Position numbers and translations under genes: made by a program
Assembly: GCF_009741275.1 (NCBI RefSeq)
Contig: NZ_WOWS01000004.1
Coordinates: forward strand, 62,001-126,000
Origin: Winogradskyella endarachnes
GTDB taxonomy: Bacteria; Bacteroidota; Bacteroidia; Flavobacteriales; Flavobacteriaceae
DNA: 64,000 bases
Direction: 5' to 3'
In this document: positions 35,068 to 45,332 of the stretch, in pieces
Layout of the letters: every line of letters begins with the position of its first letter
Position numbering within the stretch: position 1 is the first letter of the stretch
The notes under the pieces: generated by a model
What the model saw: the letters and a program-made list of their open reading frames with translations, nothing else
Database searches by the model: none
Told to the model about the DNA's origin: nothing

Positions 35068-35577
35068 ATGCAATCTAGAACCGCTTCTCAGTCTAAAACA
35101 ATAGTTACCGATCTTGTTTTACCTAGCGAAACCAATCCTTTAAATAATTTATTTGGTGGTGAACTTTTAGCTCGTATGGATCGTGCAGCTAGTATCTCTG
35201 CCAGAAGACACTCTAGACGTATCGTTGTAACAGCTTCTGTAAATCATGTAGCCTTTAACCGATCAGTACCATTAGGAAGTTTGGTAATGATAGAAGCTAA
35301 AGTATCTAGAGCATTCTCTTCTTCTATGGAAGTTTATATGGACGTTTGGATAGAAGACAGAGAGTCTGGTGAATGCATTAAAGCTAATGAAGCAATCTAT
35401 ACCTTTGTAGCCGTTGATGAAACCGGAAGACCAGTAAAAGTGCCAGAATTGGTGCCTGAAACAGAATTAGAAAAGCAACGTTTTGATGCAGCCTTAAGAC
35501 GTAAACAATTAAGTTTATTATTAGCGGGTAAAATGAAACCTGCTGACGCTACAGAACTGAAAGCACTTTTTGATTAG
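35068..35577 (+). CDS. Acyl-CoA thioesterase (YciA/BFIT-type hotdog)
   Basis: 169 residues. The hotdog motif with NPLNNLFGGELLARMDRAA near 22-40 and the SVNHVAFNRSVPLGSLV block near 63-79 identify the acyl-CoA thioesterase II-like family (YciA, Acot). It hydrolyses acyl-CoA in the cytoplasm; chain-length preference cannot be read from sequence. Single gene, convergent with the EnvC-like gene; their stop codons overlap by 4 bases. Confidence 0.9.
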   Translation: MQSRTASQSKTIVTDLVLPSETNPLNNLFGGELLARMDRAASISARRHSRRIVVTASVNHVAFNRSVPLGSLVMIEAKVSRAFSSSMEVYMDVWIEDRESGECIKANEAIYTFVAVDETGRPVKVPELVPETELEKQRFDAALRRKQLSLLLAGKMKPADATELKALFD

Positions 35578-36827
35578 TATTTAGCTAACCAAGGCTCTGG
35601 ATTAAGAACTTGGTCGTTTTTATAAATTCTAAAACCAAGTAGTGATTCTCCAGACGATTTATTAGAGAAAACCTTTCCTATAACCTGACCTGTGACAACT
35701 TTATCACCTTTCTTTACATTAACTTCAGAAAGATTCATATAAACACTAAAATAACTACCGTGCCTAACCAATATAGTAGGATTACCACGTTTCATTACAT
35801 GAATTTGAGCTACAACACCATTAAAAACAGCTTTCACTTCTGAGTTGGTATCCGTAGCGATATAAATACTCTTATAGTTTTGAGTAATAGAATTATCTGT
35901 TAAAGAACGTCTTTTACCAAATTTACCCTTAATGACACCTCTAGCAACAGGCCAACCAAGTTTTCCTCGATTAGATTCAAAATTAGCAGATAATTTTTTT
36001 GCTTCTGGCGTTAAAACAAATTTACCTTTAGTTGTTGTTTTACCAGAATTCTTATTAGACGCAGCAATAGTCTCTTTAATCAATCGATCAATTTCTTTGT
36101 CTAAACGAGCTGCTTCTTGCTTTTTCTTTTTAATCTGAGCGGCAAACTTTCCCATTTCAGATTTTATAGAAGCCATTAAAGTTTCACGCTCTTTTAATTC
36201 GTTTTCTAATTGACGTTTGGCAATTCGGTTTTCTTCAATTAGCTTCTGTTTATCTTCCTTTTGCTTAGACAATTCAACATTTAATTGTTCTAATTCTTTA
36301 GTTTTAGTTTTTATAGCTTCGCCTTGCTCCTTTTGGTAATTAGAATATTGCTTAATGTATTGCAATCGTTTATAGGCTTGTTGAAAATTACTAGAAGACA
36401 GCAAAAACATCACTTTGCTTTGCTCAGATTTACTTTTATAAGATTTTACTACCATAGCAGCATAATCATCTTTAAGCTCTTTTAATTGCGTTTTTAGGCT
36501 TGCAATTTCGTTTTGGTTGTTATTGATTTCTCTAGTCAGTAAATTAGCTTGCTCGTTAGTTATTCTAATTAAATTTTTACGAACACTTACTTTATAATTT
36601 ATGTCTTCTATTAAAGTAATCGCTGATTTTTGCTCTTTCTTTTTAGTAAACAACAAAGCATTAATTTGCTTCATTTCCTTTAAAACCTGCTGACGTTGCG
36701 CTTCTAATTTTTTTTGCTTATCACTTTGTGCAAAACCTGCTGTAGTAGACATTAAAAACCCTAACAGAAACAAAATACATGTTAGTTTTTTTACGCTATT
36801 TTTAATATAAAATTTCTCGTGAATCAT
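35574..36827 (-). CDS. EnvC-like murein hydrolase activator with degenerate LytM domain
   Basis: 417 residues. Signal peptide (about 1-34), long coiled coils (about 36-250), linker, then an M23/LytM domain (about 290-415). The zinc ligands of active M23 enzymes are lost: the HxxxD site reads Tyr-Lys-Ser-Ile-Tyr and the final HxH site reads Tyr-Met-Asn. This is the pattern of EnvC/NlpD-type factors that activate amidases at the septum rather than cut peptidoglycan. It heads toward or follows DUF4292 and TPR genes in a block that I recall as conserved in Flavobacteriia. Confidence 0.88.
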   Translation of the reverse strand: MIHEKFYIKNSVKKLTCILFLLGFLMSTTAGFAQSDKQKKLEAQRQQVLKEMKQINALLFTKKKEQKSAITLIEDINYKVSVRKNLIRITNEQANLLTREINNNQNEIASLKTQLKELKDDYAAMVVKSYKSKSEQSKVMFLLSSSNFQQAYKRLQYIKQYSNYQKEQGEAIKTKTKELEQLNVELSKQKEDKQKLIEENRIAKRQLENELKERETLMASIKSEMGKFAAQIKKKKQEAARLDKEIDRLIKETIAASNKNSGKTTTKGKFVLTPEAKKLSANFESNRGKLGWPVARGVIKGKFGKRRSLTDNSITQNYKSIYIATDTNSEVKAVFNGVVAQIHVMKRGNPTILVRHGSYFSVYMNLSEVNVKKGDKVVTGQVIGKVFSNKSSGESLLGFRIYKNDQVLNPEPWLAKY

Positions 36828-36854
36828 ACTTCATTGTGTCTTTAAGACAACCAA

Positions 36855-37649
36855 TTATTTTATAACAATTTCTTTATAACCTGAAGGAATTTTAAAAGGA
36901 AACCTTACTTCGTCATTCAAAGATACAGATTTAATCGCCATAGCAACAGCAACCTCATCACTATCGTCCACAGCAATAATTCTAATATTTTTAGGAATGA
37001 TTTGTTTATCTACTTCCTGATAAGATGCATAATCTACTTGAAGCATTCGTCTTTTTTGTTGTTGCTGTAATTGTAAGCTATCCATTTTAAAATGCGACGG
37101 ATTTATTAAATAAAACAATTCCATAAGCGCAGCTTGGTCTTTTGGGCTTATAGCATAAGAATTACCACTTAAAGCAACTTGATGAGGTTGTGCTTTAAGA
37201 TCATAAATTGCTTCGCCTAAAAGGATGCTTTGCACTTTCATAAAATCTAAATCTATACCTGCTACATCACTTAAAAGTTTGTAGTCGCCATCAAAATATT
37301 CGTTATCTAGCTTATTGTAAAACTTTACTTTATCTGGTGTAATCATCATACGTGCCATACCTAAAACAGACTCACTTAGCCAAATTACTTTATCTTTTTC
37401 TATGCGAAGTGTAAAACCAGCACCTTGGGTTTTATCGTTTTGGGTAATGTCTATTTTAACTCTCGCTTTAAGAGTTTTAAACGCTGTACTATTTTTTTCG
37501 TGTTGTTTGATTACTTGTTTTGCAGAAAGCTTATCACTTGCTTCACCAGAAGCGATAACATTTTTAGCAGAATTACAACTAAACGTAAAAAGAATAAGCA
37601 ATATGCCAACACTCATTTTTACATTTTTATAGGCTTGAGATAACTTCAT
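36855..37649 (-). CDS. DUF4292 lipoprotein
   Basis: 264 residues with a lipoprotein signal (lipobox Phe-Ser-Cys at residue 25). The mature part is a beta-rich fold matching DUF4292, which as I recall is grouped with the LolA/LolB-like superfamily; a role in carrying or holding lipids or lipoproteins at the outer membrane is possible but unproven. The gap to the upstream TPR gene is 6 bases and to the EnvC-like gene 27 bases, so the three probably form one operon. Confidence 0.82.
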   Translation of the reverse strand: MKLSQAYKNVKMSVGILLILFTFSCNSAKNVIASGEASDKLSAKQVIKQHEKNSTAFKTLKARVKIDITQNDKTQGAGFTLRIEKDKVIWLSESVLGMARMMITPDKVKFYNKLDNEYFDGDYKLLSDVAGIDLDFMKVQSILLGEAIYDLKAQPHQVALSGNSYAISPKDQAALMELFYLINPSHFKMDSLQLQQQQKRRMLQVDYASYQEVDKQIIPKNIRIIAVDDSDEVAVAMAIKSVSLNDEVRFPFKIPSGYKEIVIK

Positions 37650-37655
37650 TTATAA

Positions 37656-39014
37656 TTACAATTTAAGGGCTTTTGCCTTTTTAGCAAACGCATTAGATTT
37701 ACTAATATTATTTAAGGCTTTATAGGCTATACTTAATTCTGAATAAAAATCAGCTTCCATACTAGGGTTATCTATTAAATAATCTAAGCCCATTTCTAAA
37801 TAGTCTATAGCTGTTTTAGAATGCCCTAATTTATTATTAGCAACTCCTATTGCTAAATACAATATTGGTTGTGCAGGATATAACTCTAAGGCACTTTCTC
37901 CATCTTTTATAACCGCTTTATAGTCTTCAATATCTATTTGAAGCAGTAATACATCTTTTATTAATTTAAAGTCGTTAGGGTTTTGCTTTAAGGCTTCTTT
38001 AAAGTTAGCAAGCGCTTTTAGTTTGTCTCCTGCTTTTAAATAATAATGACCTAAATCGCTATGGGTTTGTGCGTCTTTGTTTTGGTCAATTAGCGAAGTA
38101 ATTTCTACTAAATCCGATTCATATTCTGGGTTTTTACCCACAAATGCCACAAAATCTTTAAGCACTTTTGCTTTAGCATCTGCATTAATCTCAGGACTAG
38201 TTAAAACTGTTTTTACAGAACCAATAGCATCTTCTACTTTACCGTCTTGAAGATAAAACTTATACAACGCTAAATGCACAAATTTAGATTCTGGCTTTAC
38301 TTTTAATAAACTCTTTGCGGCTTTATAAGCATTTTTGCGATCACCAGATTGACTGTATCTATAAATAAGTTTTAAATGATTATCTTCATTACTTGGGTTA
38401 TTAGCAATGCGTTGCTCTAAATTTTCTATACGATCGCCTACATTACCAGTAATACTATATATATCATTACGCATGGCGTCTCTAGATTCGCTCAATCCAA
38501 ATTCTGCATCTAACTCATCTAAGATATCTAAGGCTTGTTTATACTTTTCTTCTCTAACATAAAGTGCCGCTAAATCTTCTTTATAATCTGGATGATATTT
38601 TACCAATTGCTTTATAGTTTTTAACGCATTTTTAATATCATCTTGCTGAAAATAAACATCGTAAAGTTCATCTAAAAACCAAACATTATCTGGTTGCATT
38701 TCTATTGCTTTTTTTAGATGGTCTTCTGCTGCACCAAAGTTTTTAAGCTTATTATAGTTTTTACCTAGTTCAAAATAAATAATAGGAAGTTTAGTATTTA
38801 GATTTAAACATTTATGAAGTTCATCTACAGCACGATCATAATTTTCAATGCCTTTTTGTTTTAAAGCTTCAAAAAAATGTTCTTGAAATTCGTCTTCATA
38901 ATTTCCTAAATCATCATCTGGTAATTTATTAAAATCAACTTGGGCATACACACTTTGCGGAACACATATCATCCCGAAAAAAAATACCACTATACAAATA
39001 AATTTCTTATTCAC
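37656..39014 (-). CDS. Secreted tetratricopeptide-repeat protein
   Basis: 452 residues. Signal peptide 1-24 (ending Tyr-Ala-Gln). TPR units run from about residue 45 to the end, with repeated helices such as LGKNYNKLKNFGAAEDHLKK and LGHYYLKAGDKLKALANFKE. Periplasmic or outer-membrane-associated scaffold; partners unknown, though the operon with DUF4292 and EnvC-like genes suggests envelope assembly. The start overlaps the end of the monooxygenase-like gene by 8 bases. Confidence 0.88.
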   Translation of the reverse strand: MNKKFICIVVFFFGMICVPQSVYAQVDFNKLPDDDLGNYEDEFQEHFFEALKQKGIENYDRAVDELHKCLNLNTKLPIIYFELGKNYNKLKNFGAAEDHLKKAIEMQPDNVWFLDELYDVYFQQDDIKNALKTIKQLVKYHPDYKEDLAALYVREEKYKQALDILDELDAEFGLSESRDAMRNDIYSITGNVGDRIENLEQRIANNPSNEDNHLKLIYRYSQSGDRKNAYKAAKSLLKVKPESKFVHLALYKFYLQDGKVEDAIGSVKTVLTSPEINADAKAKVLKDFVAFVGKNPEYESDLVEITSLIDQNKDAQTHSDLGHYYLKAGDKLKALANFKEALKQNPNDFKLIKDVLLLQIDIEDYKAVIKDGESALELYPAQPILYLAIGVANNKLGHSKTAIDYLEMGLDYLIDNPSMEADFYSELSIAYKALNNISKSNAFAKKAKALKL

Positions 39015-39321
39015 TTTGCTGTTGTTTTAATAGGTCTTTTACGACTTCTAATTTTTCTAATACTTCAAATTTTACACAAGCAGATTTCATACTGTCTCTA
39101 TAGTAATTGGCTTCTTCTGGTAAATTGCCTCCTGCAATATCAAAGGCATTTTGATTTGGCCATTGTGCATATGCTATGTAATTTAACGCATCCTTTTTAT
39201 GTAATCTAGACCCTAGACTTCCTTCGTGTTTATAAATTAGCGATGTTAAGCCTTGCCAAGCTTCAATAAACTTTGTTTCTTGATTAGGTTTTAACTCAAA
39301 AGCATATATCACTACATACAT
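39007..39321 (-). CDS. Antibiotic biosynthesis monooxygenase (ABM)-fold protein
   Basis: 104 residues of ferredoxin-like dimeric alpha/beta barrel type: YVVIYAFELKPNQETKFIEAW, then HEGSLGSRLH, then YIAYAQWPNQNAF. This matches ABM/YgiN-like proteins. Members range from heme-degrading enzymes to quinol monooxygenases; no heme-binding pattern was recognised. Its stop overlaps the TPR gene start by 8 bases, so it may be the first gene of that operon, although a functional link is not evident. Confidence 0.78.
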   Translation of the reverse strand: MYVVIYAFELKPNQETKFIEAWQGLTSLIYKHEGSLGSRLHKKDALNYIAYAQWPNQNAFDIAGGNLPEEANYYRDSMKSACVKFEVLEKLEVVKDLLKQQQSE

Positions 39322-39437
39322 TTACTGCTTACTTTAAATTGTTATTCATTATTCAAAAGTTATTCCAAAGTCAACCAAAAACTGCAAATTAAAAGTTTAA
39401 TATAGCTGAAACTTCCGTTTATTATTAAAAATACAAT

Positions 39438-40457
39438 TTATTCTATAACGGAATAATCTCCTATACTAATTTTAGTAAACTCGCCATTATATTTTACATG
39501 ATTTCCAATCATAGCTTCGTCTAACTTTGCATTTATAATACTTGTATTGTTTTGAATTAAGCTATTTGTTATGGTTGAATTTTCAATAACACAATCTTTC
39601 CCAATTGAAACATGAGGACCAACGGTTGTATTTTTTAAAATAGTGCCTTTACCAATAAAACAAGGTTCAATTATTTTTGAATTCTCTAAAACGATAGAAC
39701 TATCAATTAGTTGTTCTAAACTATCTTCTTTTAAGAAGCCCAACATTTTTGCATTAGTTTCTAAAGTAATGTTTTTGTTTCCACAATCCATCCACTCATC
39801 AACGGTTCCGGTTTTAAAAATGCGTCCATCTGCCATCATGCGTTTAATACCGTCATTAATTTGGTATTCGCCGCCATTCATAATATTTTCATCTAAGATT
39901 TCCTGTAGTTTTTCTTTTAAAACAGCAACATCTTTAAAATAATAAATACCAATTACAGCTTGATCACTTACAAAGTTTTCTGGCTTTTCAACTAACTCAA
40001 CAATATTTTTATCATCGTTTAGTTTTACAACACCATAAGCCTCTGGGTTTGCAACACGCTTTGTCCAGATAACGCTATCTGCTGTTGGGTCTAAATCAAA
40101 CTCCGCTCTAATTAAAGTATCTGCATAAGCAATTACTGCAGGACCAGAAAGTGAAGGTTTTGCACTCATAATAGCATGACCAGTTCCTAATGGTTGGTCT
40201 TGTCTATAAATAGATGCTTTTGCTCCCAAGCTTTCAGCAAGTTCCGTTAAACTTTCTACAACCTCTTCTCCAAAGAATGCCGGATCACCCAAAACAAAAG
40301 CAATTTCTTCTATAGGTTGCTTTAAAACTTTAGCAATATCTTTTACTAAACGATGCACAATTGGTTGACCTGCAACAGGAATTAATGGTTTTGGTACTGT
40401 TAAACTATGTGGTCTAAGGCGGGATCCTCTGCCTGCCATTGGTACTATTATTTTCAT
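39438..40457 (-). CDS. Sugar-phosphate nucleotidyltransferase with left-handed beta-helix
   Basis: 339 residues. The N-terminal nucleotidyltransferase has MAGRGSRLRPHSLTVPKPLI at 7-26 (GxGxRLxP...PKP signature) and GTGHAIMSA near 97. The C-terminal part from about 245 has hexapeptide-like repeats (IVLENSKIIEPCFIGKGTIL) forming a left-handed beta-helix. Glucose-1-phosphate thymidylyl- or uridylyl-type activity is likely, making NDP-sugars for cell-surface polysaccharide. A short hairpin CCTGT/ACAGG lies just upstream (40466-40479). The neighbouring flippase supports the pathway. Confidence 0.88.
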   Translation of the reverse strand: MKIIVPMAGRGSRLRPHSLTVPKPLIPVAGQPIVHRLVKDIAKVLKQPIEEIAFVLGDPAFFGEEVVESLTELAESLGAKASIYRQDQPLGTGHAIMSAKPSLSGPAVIAYADTLIRAEFDLDPTADSVIWTKRVANPEAYGVVKLNDDKNIVELVEKPENFVSDQAVIGIYYFKDVAVLKEKLQEILDENIMNGGEYQINDGIKRMMADGRIFKTGTVDEWMDCGNKNITLETNAKMLGFLKEDSLEQLIDSSIVLENSKIIEPCFIGKGTILKNTTVGPHVSIGKDCVIENSTITNSLIQNNTSIINAKLDEAMIGNHVKYNGEFTKISIGDYSVIE

Positions 40458-40655
40458 ATTATATGCCTGTGAAAACAGGTGTCTTTTTATTGTTACACTT
40501 AATTTCTAATCTCTTTTCTATTATTGGAATTCGTTATTATGCCTCAGAACTTCACTAATACATCCAAATTCTTCAATATAATAAGTTCTTCTATATAAAT
40601 TAATCAATTTGTTTTTTCTTTTCTATTCTTAGACTTCTGCCTTACCAGGAAATGG

Positions 40656-41090
40656 TTATTTAACTCCTGTACTTCCAAAACCACCTTCTCCTCTGTCTGT
40701 ATCAGATAAAATTGCGACTTGTTCCCAGTCAGCACGTTCGTGTTTTGCTATAACTAGTTGTGCTATTCTTTCGCCATTATTTATAGTAAATTCTTCATTA
40801 GAAAGATTCACTAAAATTACACCTATTTCACCTCTATAATCTGCATCTATAGTTCCTGGTGCATTAAGTACTGTAACTCCTTTTTTCGCAGCCAAACCAC
40901 TCCTTGGTCTTACCTGTGCTTCTGTGCCTATTGGTAATTCAATAAATAAGCCTGTGCCTACAATTGTACGTTCTAAAGGTTTTAAAATTCTTGATTCTGA
41001 CAAGTTTGCACGCAAATCCATACCAGCTGAAGCTATAGTTTCGTAGTGCGGTAAGGCGTGACTTGATTTATTTATTATTTTAATTTTCAT
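40656..41090 (-). CDS. dut: dUTP diphosphatase
   Basis: 144 residues with all five trimeric dUTPase motifs: GMDLRAN near 23-29, RSGLAAKKG near 64-72, [15 protein letters not shown] near 78-92, RIAQLVI near 109 and the C-terminal [10 protein letters not shown] near 132-141. It hydrolyses dUTP to dUMP and keeps uracil out of DNA. The gap from the flippase gene is 35 bases, so they may be cotranscribed. The 198-base spacer to the nucleotidyltransferase shows no gene. Confidence 0.97.
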   Translation of the reverse strand: MKIKIINKSSHALPHYETIASAGMDLRANLSESRILKPLERTIVGTGLFIELPIGTEAQVRPRSGLAAKKGVTVLNAPGTIDADYRGEIGVILVNLSNEEFTINNGERIAQLVIAKHERADWEQVAILSDTDRGEGGFGSTGVK

Positions 41091-41125
41091 GAGTTGAGAA
41101 TATTCGCTTTGCTCTAAACAAGAGT

Positions 41126-42586
41126 TTAATTTCTTTTTAAGAGTTGTTTTAGTTGGTTCTTTTCCAATATTATAACTAATCCCAAAAATACAATTAACAT
41201 TGCACTTCCAATCATATAATTCTCTCGATAGTTATAAAAAAACAGAAATGAAAACAGAATGGAAACCACTAAATACAAACCAATTTTACTTAAATTATAT
41301 GGAATGGGATAATATTTTTTACCAAAATAAAATGATAACATCATCATTACTGAATACGCAGAAAGCGTTGCTATTGCTGAGCCTTTAAACCCAATTACCG
41401 GAATTAAAACTACGTTTAAAACTAATGTTATTAATGCTCCAAAAATTGAAATATAAGCACCAAACTTAGTTCTATCTGTTATTTTATACCAAACAGATAG
41501 GTTGTGATAAATTCCTAAGCAAAAGTTAGCTAATAGAATAAATGGTACGATCCACATAGCTTCATAATAAGCTTCACTTAAAATTATGAAAGGTTTTAAG
41601 AGATCCGCAAATATGACAACAACTAAAAGAATAACCGAACCTAATGCAACAAAGTATTCTAATATTTTAGCATAATTAGTTTGGGGATTTTTAGTTTTAG
41701 AATGACTAAAAAAATAGGGTTCTATACCTAAACGAAATGCGGTTGCAAACAAGGTCATAAATAAAGCGAGTTTATAACAAGCCGAATACATACCTATTTG
41801 TTGATCTGCAACATCATTTGGCAACAAATATTCTAATAAAATACGATCAAAGGTTTCATTTACAGAATAAGCAATACCTGCAATTAGTACTGGTAGCCCG
41901 TAATGCATCATTTTTTGCCATAATTCTGTATCGAATTTAAAATTAAGTTTTAAGTAAAATGGTAACAATAAAAGTAGGGTTACACCACTGGCTACAAGAT
42001 TAGAAATAAAAATATAACTGATTTGATAATGGGGAATATAAATACTATTAAATAATGAATTGCCTTCCGCTAGATCTTTTAAATACAGTAATAAGAAAAT
42101 GTTTAAACCTAAATTTACCGCTACATTCAAAATTTTAATAATCGCGTATTTCATTGGTCTTGCCGTTGCTCTTAACCATGCAAATGGAATAATAACTAGG
42201 GCATCAAAAAGTAAAATTATAAATACTAAATTGAGGTATTTAAGTTCTATATTTATCAGTGAAGCAATCTGATTTTTGAATAGAAAAGCAATTCCTAATA
42301 ACGCAAATGAGCTTATTACTAAAGAGATTGCAGATGTACTAGTTACTTTTTCTTGATTTTCTTCTTTATTAAAAAACCTAAAAAATGCAGTTTCCATACC
42401 ATAGGCTAGTACCACATTAAAAAGTACAAAATAGGCAAAAATGAATGATACGCGTCCATATTCTTCAACCGACAGTACTTGTGGATTAGTGTACAGAGGT
42501 ACCAAGATAAAGCTCAACATTCTTGGCAAAACAGTTGCTAAGCCATAAATAAAAGTTTGTTTAAAAAGTGTTTTAAATCCGCTCAA
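41126..42586 (-). CDS. Polysaccharide flippase (Wzx/MATE-like, MOP superfamily)
   Basis: 486 residues with about 14 predicted membrane helices spread over the whole length, and the N-terminal [20 protein letters not shown] pattern typical of O-antigen/teichoic acid flippases. It should move undecaprenyl-linked oligosaccharide across the inner membrane. No glycosyltransferase cluster is adjacent except the nucleotidyltransferase two genes away, so the substrate is unknown. Start chosen at the first ATG of the family-like N-terminus. Confidence 0.88.
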   Translation of the reverse strand: MSGFKTLFKQTFIYGLATVLPRMLSFILVPLYTNPQVLSVEEYGRVSFIFAYFVLFNVVLAYGMETAFFRFFNKEENQEKVTSTSAISLVISSFALLGIAFLFKNQIASLINIELKYLNLVFIILLFDALVIIPFAWLRATARPMKYAIIKILNVAVNLGLNIFLLLYLKDLAEGNSLFNSIYIPHYQISYIFISNLVASGVTLLLLLPFYLKLNFKFDTELWQKMMHYGLPVLIAGIAYSVNETFDRILLEYLLPNDVADQQIGMYSACYKLALFMTLFATAFRLGIEPYFFSHSKTKNPQTNYAKILEYFVALGSVILLVVVIFADLLKPFIILSEAYYEAMWIVPFILLANFCLGIYHNLSVWYKITDRTKFGAYISIFGALITLVLNVVLIPVIGFKGSAIATLSAYSVMMMLSFYFGKKYYPIPYNLSKIGLYLVVSILFSFLFFYNYRENYMIGSAMLIVFLGLVIILEKNQLKQLLKRN

Positions 42587-42744
42587 GAGTATTAGTATCA
42601 GTAAAACTCAAAAGTATTAAATTAATGCATTGTATACTTAACAACTATAAGAATTAATATTAATGCGCTATTATATTAGTAAAGACGACTATATTTTTAC
42701 TAAAATAGCCATTGTGAGATTTATTTATGGTGTTTATACATAAG

Positions 42745-43773
42745 TCATAGTTTTGCCAAATAATTATTTTTTAACGCCATAAAGTTTAAATGCTTACGAA
42801 TAATAGATTCTTTAATTGCACTAATTCTATCTCTATTGGGATCTCTCTCATAAATATTTGGCGGACCATTTTCATAGTAAACACCTCTCTTTTCATTGAG
42901 GTCGGAAATTTTTATATACTTAACCTCACCATTTTCTACAAAACTAATGGCACATTCATTATCCTCTAGCGTAAATGGAAAATCTGGATCTTTCTCAGCT
43001 TTTTTAAAAGTATAATAAGGCGATTTATTTTTTAAAACAGCTGTATATCTGCCAGAATCTTCTACTAATTTAGCTTTAAGATTTCTAAAATAAACGCTGT
43101 CTATTTTTATATGTTCATCTTTATTTACAATAGGTACAAAAACATTCATACCTGTTCCTCCTACTTTTATACCAGCATACCACTCTTGAAAAGAAATTGT
43201 TTTTACTTTAAATGTTGTTGAAGGTTGAAAGGTTGGTTTTAAAGCTACATGAGATTCCTCACCAGAAACTATCATAGCTTCTCGTCTTCTTTGATAAGCT
43301 AAAGGTGGACCATCCTTATAATAAATAGATTCCTTTTGAATAAGATTTGAAAACTTTGAATATCTCACTTTACCATTATCAACGTATCGTATCACGCATT
43401 CATTTTCAGCTAAATTAAATGGGTAATCTGGTTTTTCTTGTTGCTGCTCAATAATAGTATCATTCACAGAGTTATGTCTTAGAACAGAAGTGTATCTGCT
43501 ATAATTTCTAACAAGTTGACCTTTATAGTTTTTAAAATAAACACTATCAATTAATATATGATCTTCCTTTTCAGTTATAGGTACATAAATATTAATGCCT
43601 GTTTTTTCTTTGTTCTCACCAGCATTCCATTCTTGAAACGCTATAGTTTTAACCTTAAACGGAATTGAGGCTTCTGTTTTATTAGAAATTGCACTAGAAC
43701 TTGCACATTGAAAATTTAATGATAAAACAATACATACTGTTACGGAAAATAATACCCTCTTTAGATGTTTCAT
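42745..43773 (-). CDS. Lipoprotein with two copies of an unknown 120-residue module
   Basis: 342 residues. Lipoprotein signal with Phe-Gln-Cys at residue 23. Two related modules at about 39-160 and 188-310. Both contain FKVKTI(A/S)FQEW, IDSVYF(K/R)N, a stretch ending (N/D)NECxIxxVxNG and finish with YYxxGPPxxY. The central 160-187 is a linker and the last 32 residues form a basic helix. No known family recognised; beta-strand spacing suggests two small periplasmic beta domains. It stands alone, upstream of the flippase by 158 bases. Confidence 0.7.
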   Translation of the reverse strand: MKHLKRVLFSVTVCIVLSLNFQCASSSAISNKTEASIPFKVKTIAFQEWNAGENKEKTGINIYVPITEKEDHILIDSVYFKNYKGQLVRNYSRYTSVLRHNSVNDTIIEQQQEKPDYPFNLAENECVIRYVDNGKVRYSKFSNLIQKESIYYKDGPPLAYQRRREAMIVSGEESHVALKPTFQPSTTFKVKTISFQEWYAGIKVGGTGMNVFVPIVNKDEHIKIDSVYFRNLKAKLVEDSGRYTAVLKNKSPYYTFKKAEKDPDFPFTLEDNECAISFVENGEVKYIKISDLNEKRGVYYENGPPNIYERDPNRDRISAIKESIIRKHLNFMALKNNYLAKL

Positions 43774-44340
43774 TTTTATGTAGATTAAAGATTTGGATCG
43801 GCAATATACGAATAAATCTGATTAAAAACATATAAATACGACAAACAGCAAATATTTGTAAGTATTACAGTAAAAAATGTTAAAAAAAATTGTAAAATGT
43901 AGGAAAAAAATTATATTTTTAACAATATAACTTTTTATATAGAACATAAGTTAACCTATTGTTCAACAGCAATTTGACGTTGTTAGGGTAAAATTTCATT
44001 AATTTTTAGAGTTAGACAACACTAAGTCTGCTAAATATTTATAAATCTGAATGTTAAATTAAAATTAAAACAACACGATAACCATCCATTTATATAATTT
44101 TGAATTAAGACATCTAAAGATTAAAACGAATGGTATCTGAAGCATAAAAATACTTCGTTTAATGCCATGAAAGACTATGTAATTTTAAACTCTTTTTAAG
44201 TCTGAAACCAATGTATTATAATAAACTATATTATTGCTATAAAACCCTTTAAGTTATAAAAGATAAAACAGAAAGAATAGTCTTATACATTTTTATAACT
44301 GTTATTGATGCTCCTTAAAACAATCTAAATTTAAGAGTAT
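43774..44340. other. Long AT-rich intergenic region with no gene seen
   Basis: About 570 bases between the ATP synthase terminator and the duplicated-module lipoprotein gene. No frame above about 20 codons with protein-like composition, no tRNA-like fold and no REP-like palindrome was found. The part near 43800 should hold the promoter of the minus-strand lipoprotein gene. Confidence 0.6.
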
Positions 44341-44369
44341 AAAAAAACCTAACTAAAATAGTTAGGTTT
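44341..44369 (-). terminator. Rho-independent terminator of the ATP synthase operon
   Basis: 11-bp stem AAACCTAACTA/TAGTTAGGTTT, AAA loop, followed by seven T on the minus strand, 24 bases after the atpG stop. Confidence 0.88.
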
Positions 44370-44392
44370 CTATCTAATTATTAAATTAAATA

Positions 44393-45253
44393 TTAATTAT
44401 TTAAAGCTTCTGCTCCACCTACAATTTCTAGTATTTCATTAGTAATAGCAGCTTGTCGCGCTTTATTGTAGGTTAACTTCAGTTGATCTCTTAATTCTGT
44501 AGCATTATCTGTTGCTTTATGCATTGCTGTCATACGTGCACCGTGCTCAGAAGCAAAAGAATCCCTTATACCTTTATACAATTGTGTTTTTAAAGATTTA
44601 GGTATTAATTCTTCAACTATTTCTAATTTAGATGGTTCAAAAACGTAATCTAAATTTACGTTGGCATCACTTTCAACAGGTACAATTGGTAAAAATTGTT
44701 CTGTTAAAACAATTTGAGTTGCGGCATTTTTAAAATGATTATACACCACTTCAATTTTATCAAACTCACCTGTAACAAATTTTTCCATTAACATTTCTGC
44801 TATTTCAGAAACATTTTCAAATGTTAAATTATCAAATAAATCGCTTTTATTAGCAATAACTTTATTTGTTTTTACAAATGCATCATTTGCTTTTTTACCT
44901 ATAGCTATATAAGAAACATCTTTATTTGCATACGTCTCATTAGTCAGTCTATTGACTTCCTTAATGATATTAGAATTAAATGCACCAGCTAACCCTCTGT
45001 TAGAAGTTATCGCAACAATCAGAACATTTTTAACTTCTCTTTGTACAGCATATTTACTACCTGTATCTTCATCTAAAGTTGCACTTAAACTTTGAAGTAA
45101 TTCGGTAAGTTTATTTGAGTAAGGACGCATTGCAGTAATAGCATCTTGGGCTTTCTTTAACTTTGCAGCAGAAACCATTTTCATGGCACTAGTAATCTGC
45201 ATGGTAGAAGATACCGATGATATTCTATTACGTATTTCTTTTAAATTAGCCAT
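44393..45253 (-). CDS. atpG: ATP synthase F1 gamma subunit
   Basis: 286 residues. N-terminal NLKEIRNRISSVSSTMQITSAM and C-terminal ARQAAITNEILEIVGGAEAL are the coiled-coil rotor ends of the gamma subunit; TSNRGLAGAFN near 80 is the conserved core. It rotates inside the alpha3beta3 ring and couples c-ring rotation to ATP synthesis. Last gene of the operon; no atpC or atpD follows, as is usual in this group where beta and epsilon are encoded elsewhere. Confidence 0.97.
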   Translation of the reverse strand: MANLKEIRNRISSVSSTMQITSAMKMVSAAKLKKAQDAITAMRPYSNKLTELLQSLSATLDEDTGSKYAVQREVKNVLIVAITSNRGLAGAFNSNIIKEVNRLTNETYANKDVSYIAIGKKANDAFVKTNKVIANKSDLFDNLTFENVSEIAEMLMEKFVTGEFDKIEVVYNHFKNAATQIVLTEQFLPIVPVESDANVNLDYVFEPSKLEIVEELIPKSLKTQLYKGIRDSFASEHGARMTAMHKATDNATELRDQLKLTYNKARQAAITNEILEIVGGAEALNN

Positions 45254-45332
45254 TTGTTATAGTATTAAGTGTTTAGTGAAATGTGTTTTTTGTAATAATA
45301 AAAACACATTTCACTTGTTACTTTGTACTTAT

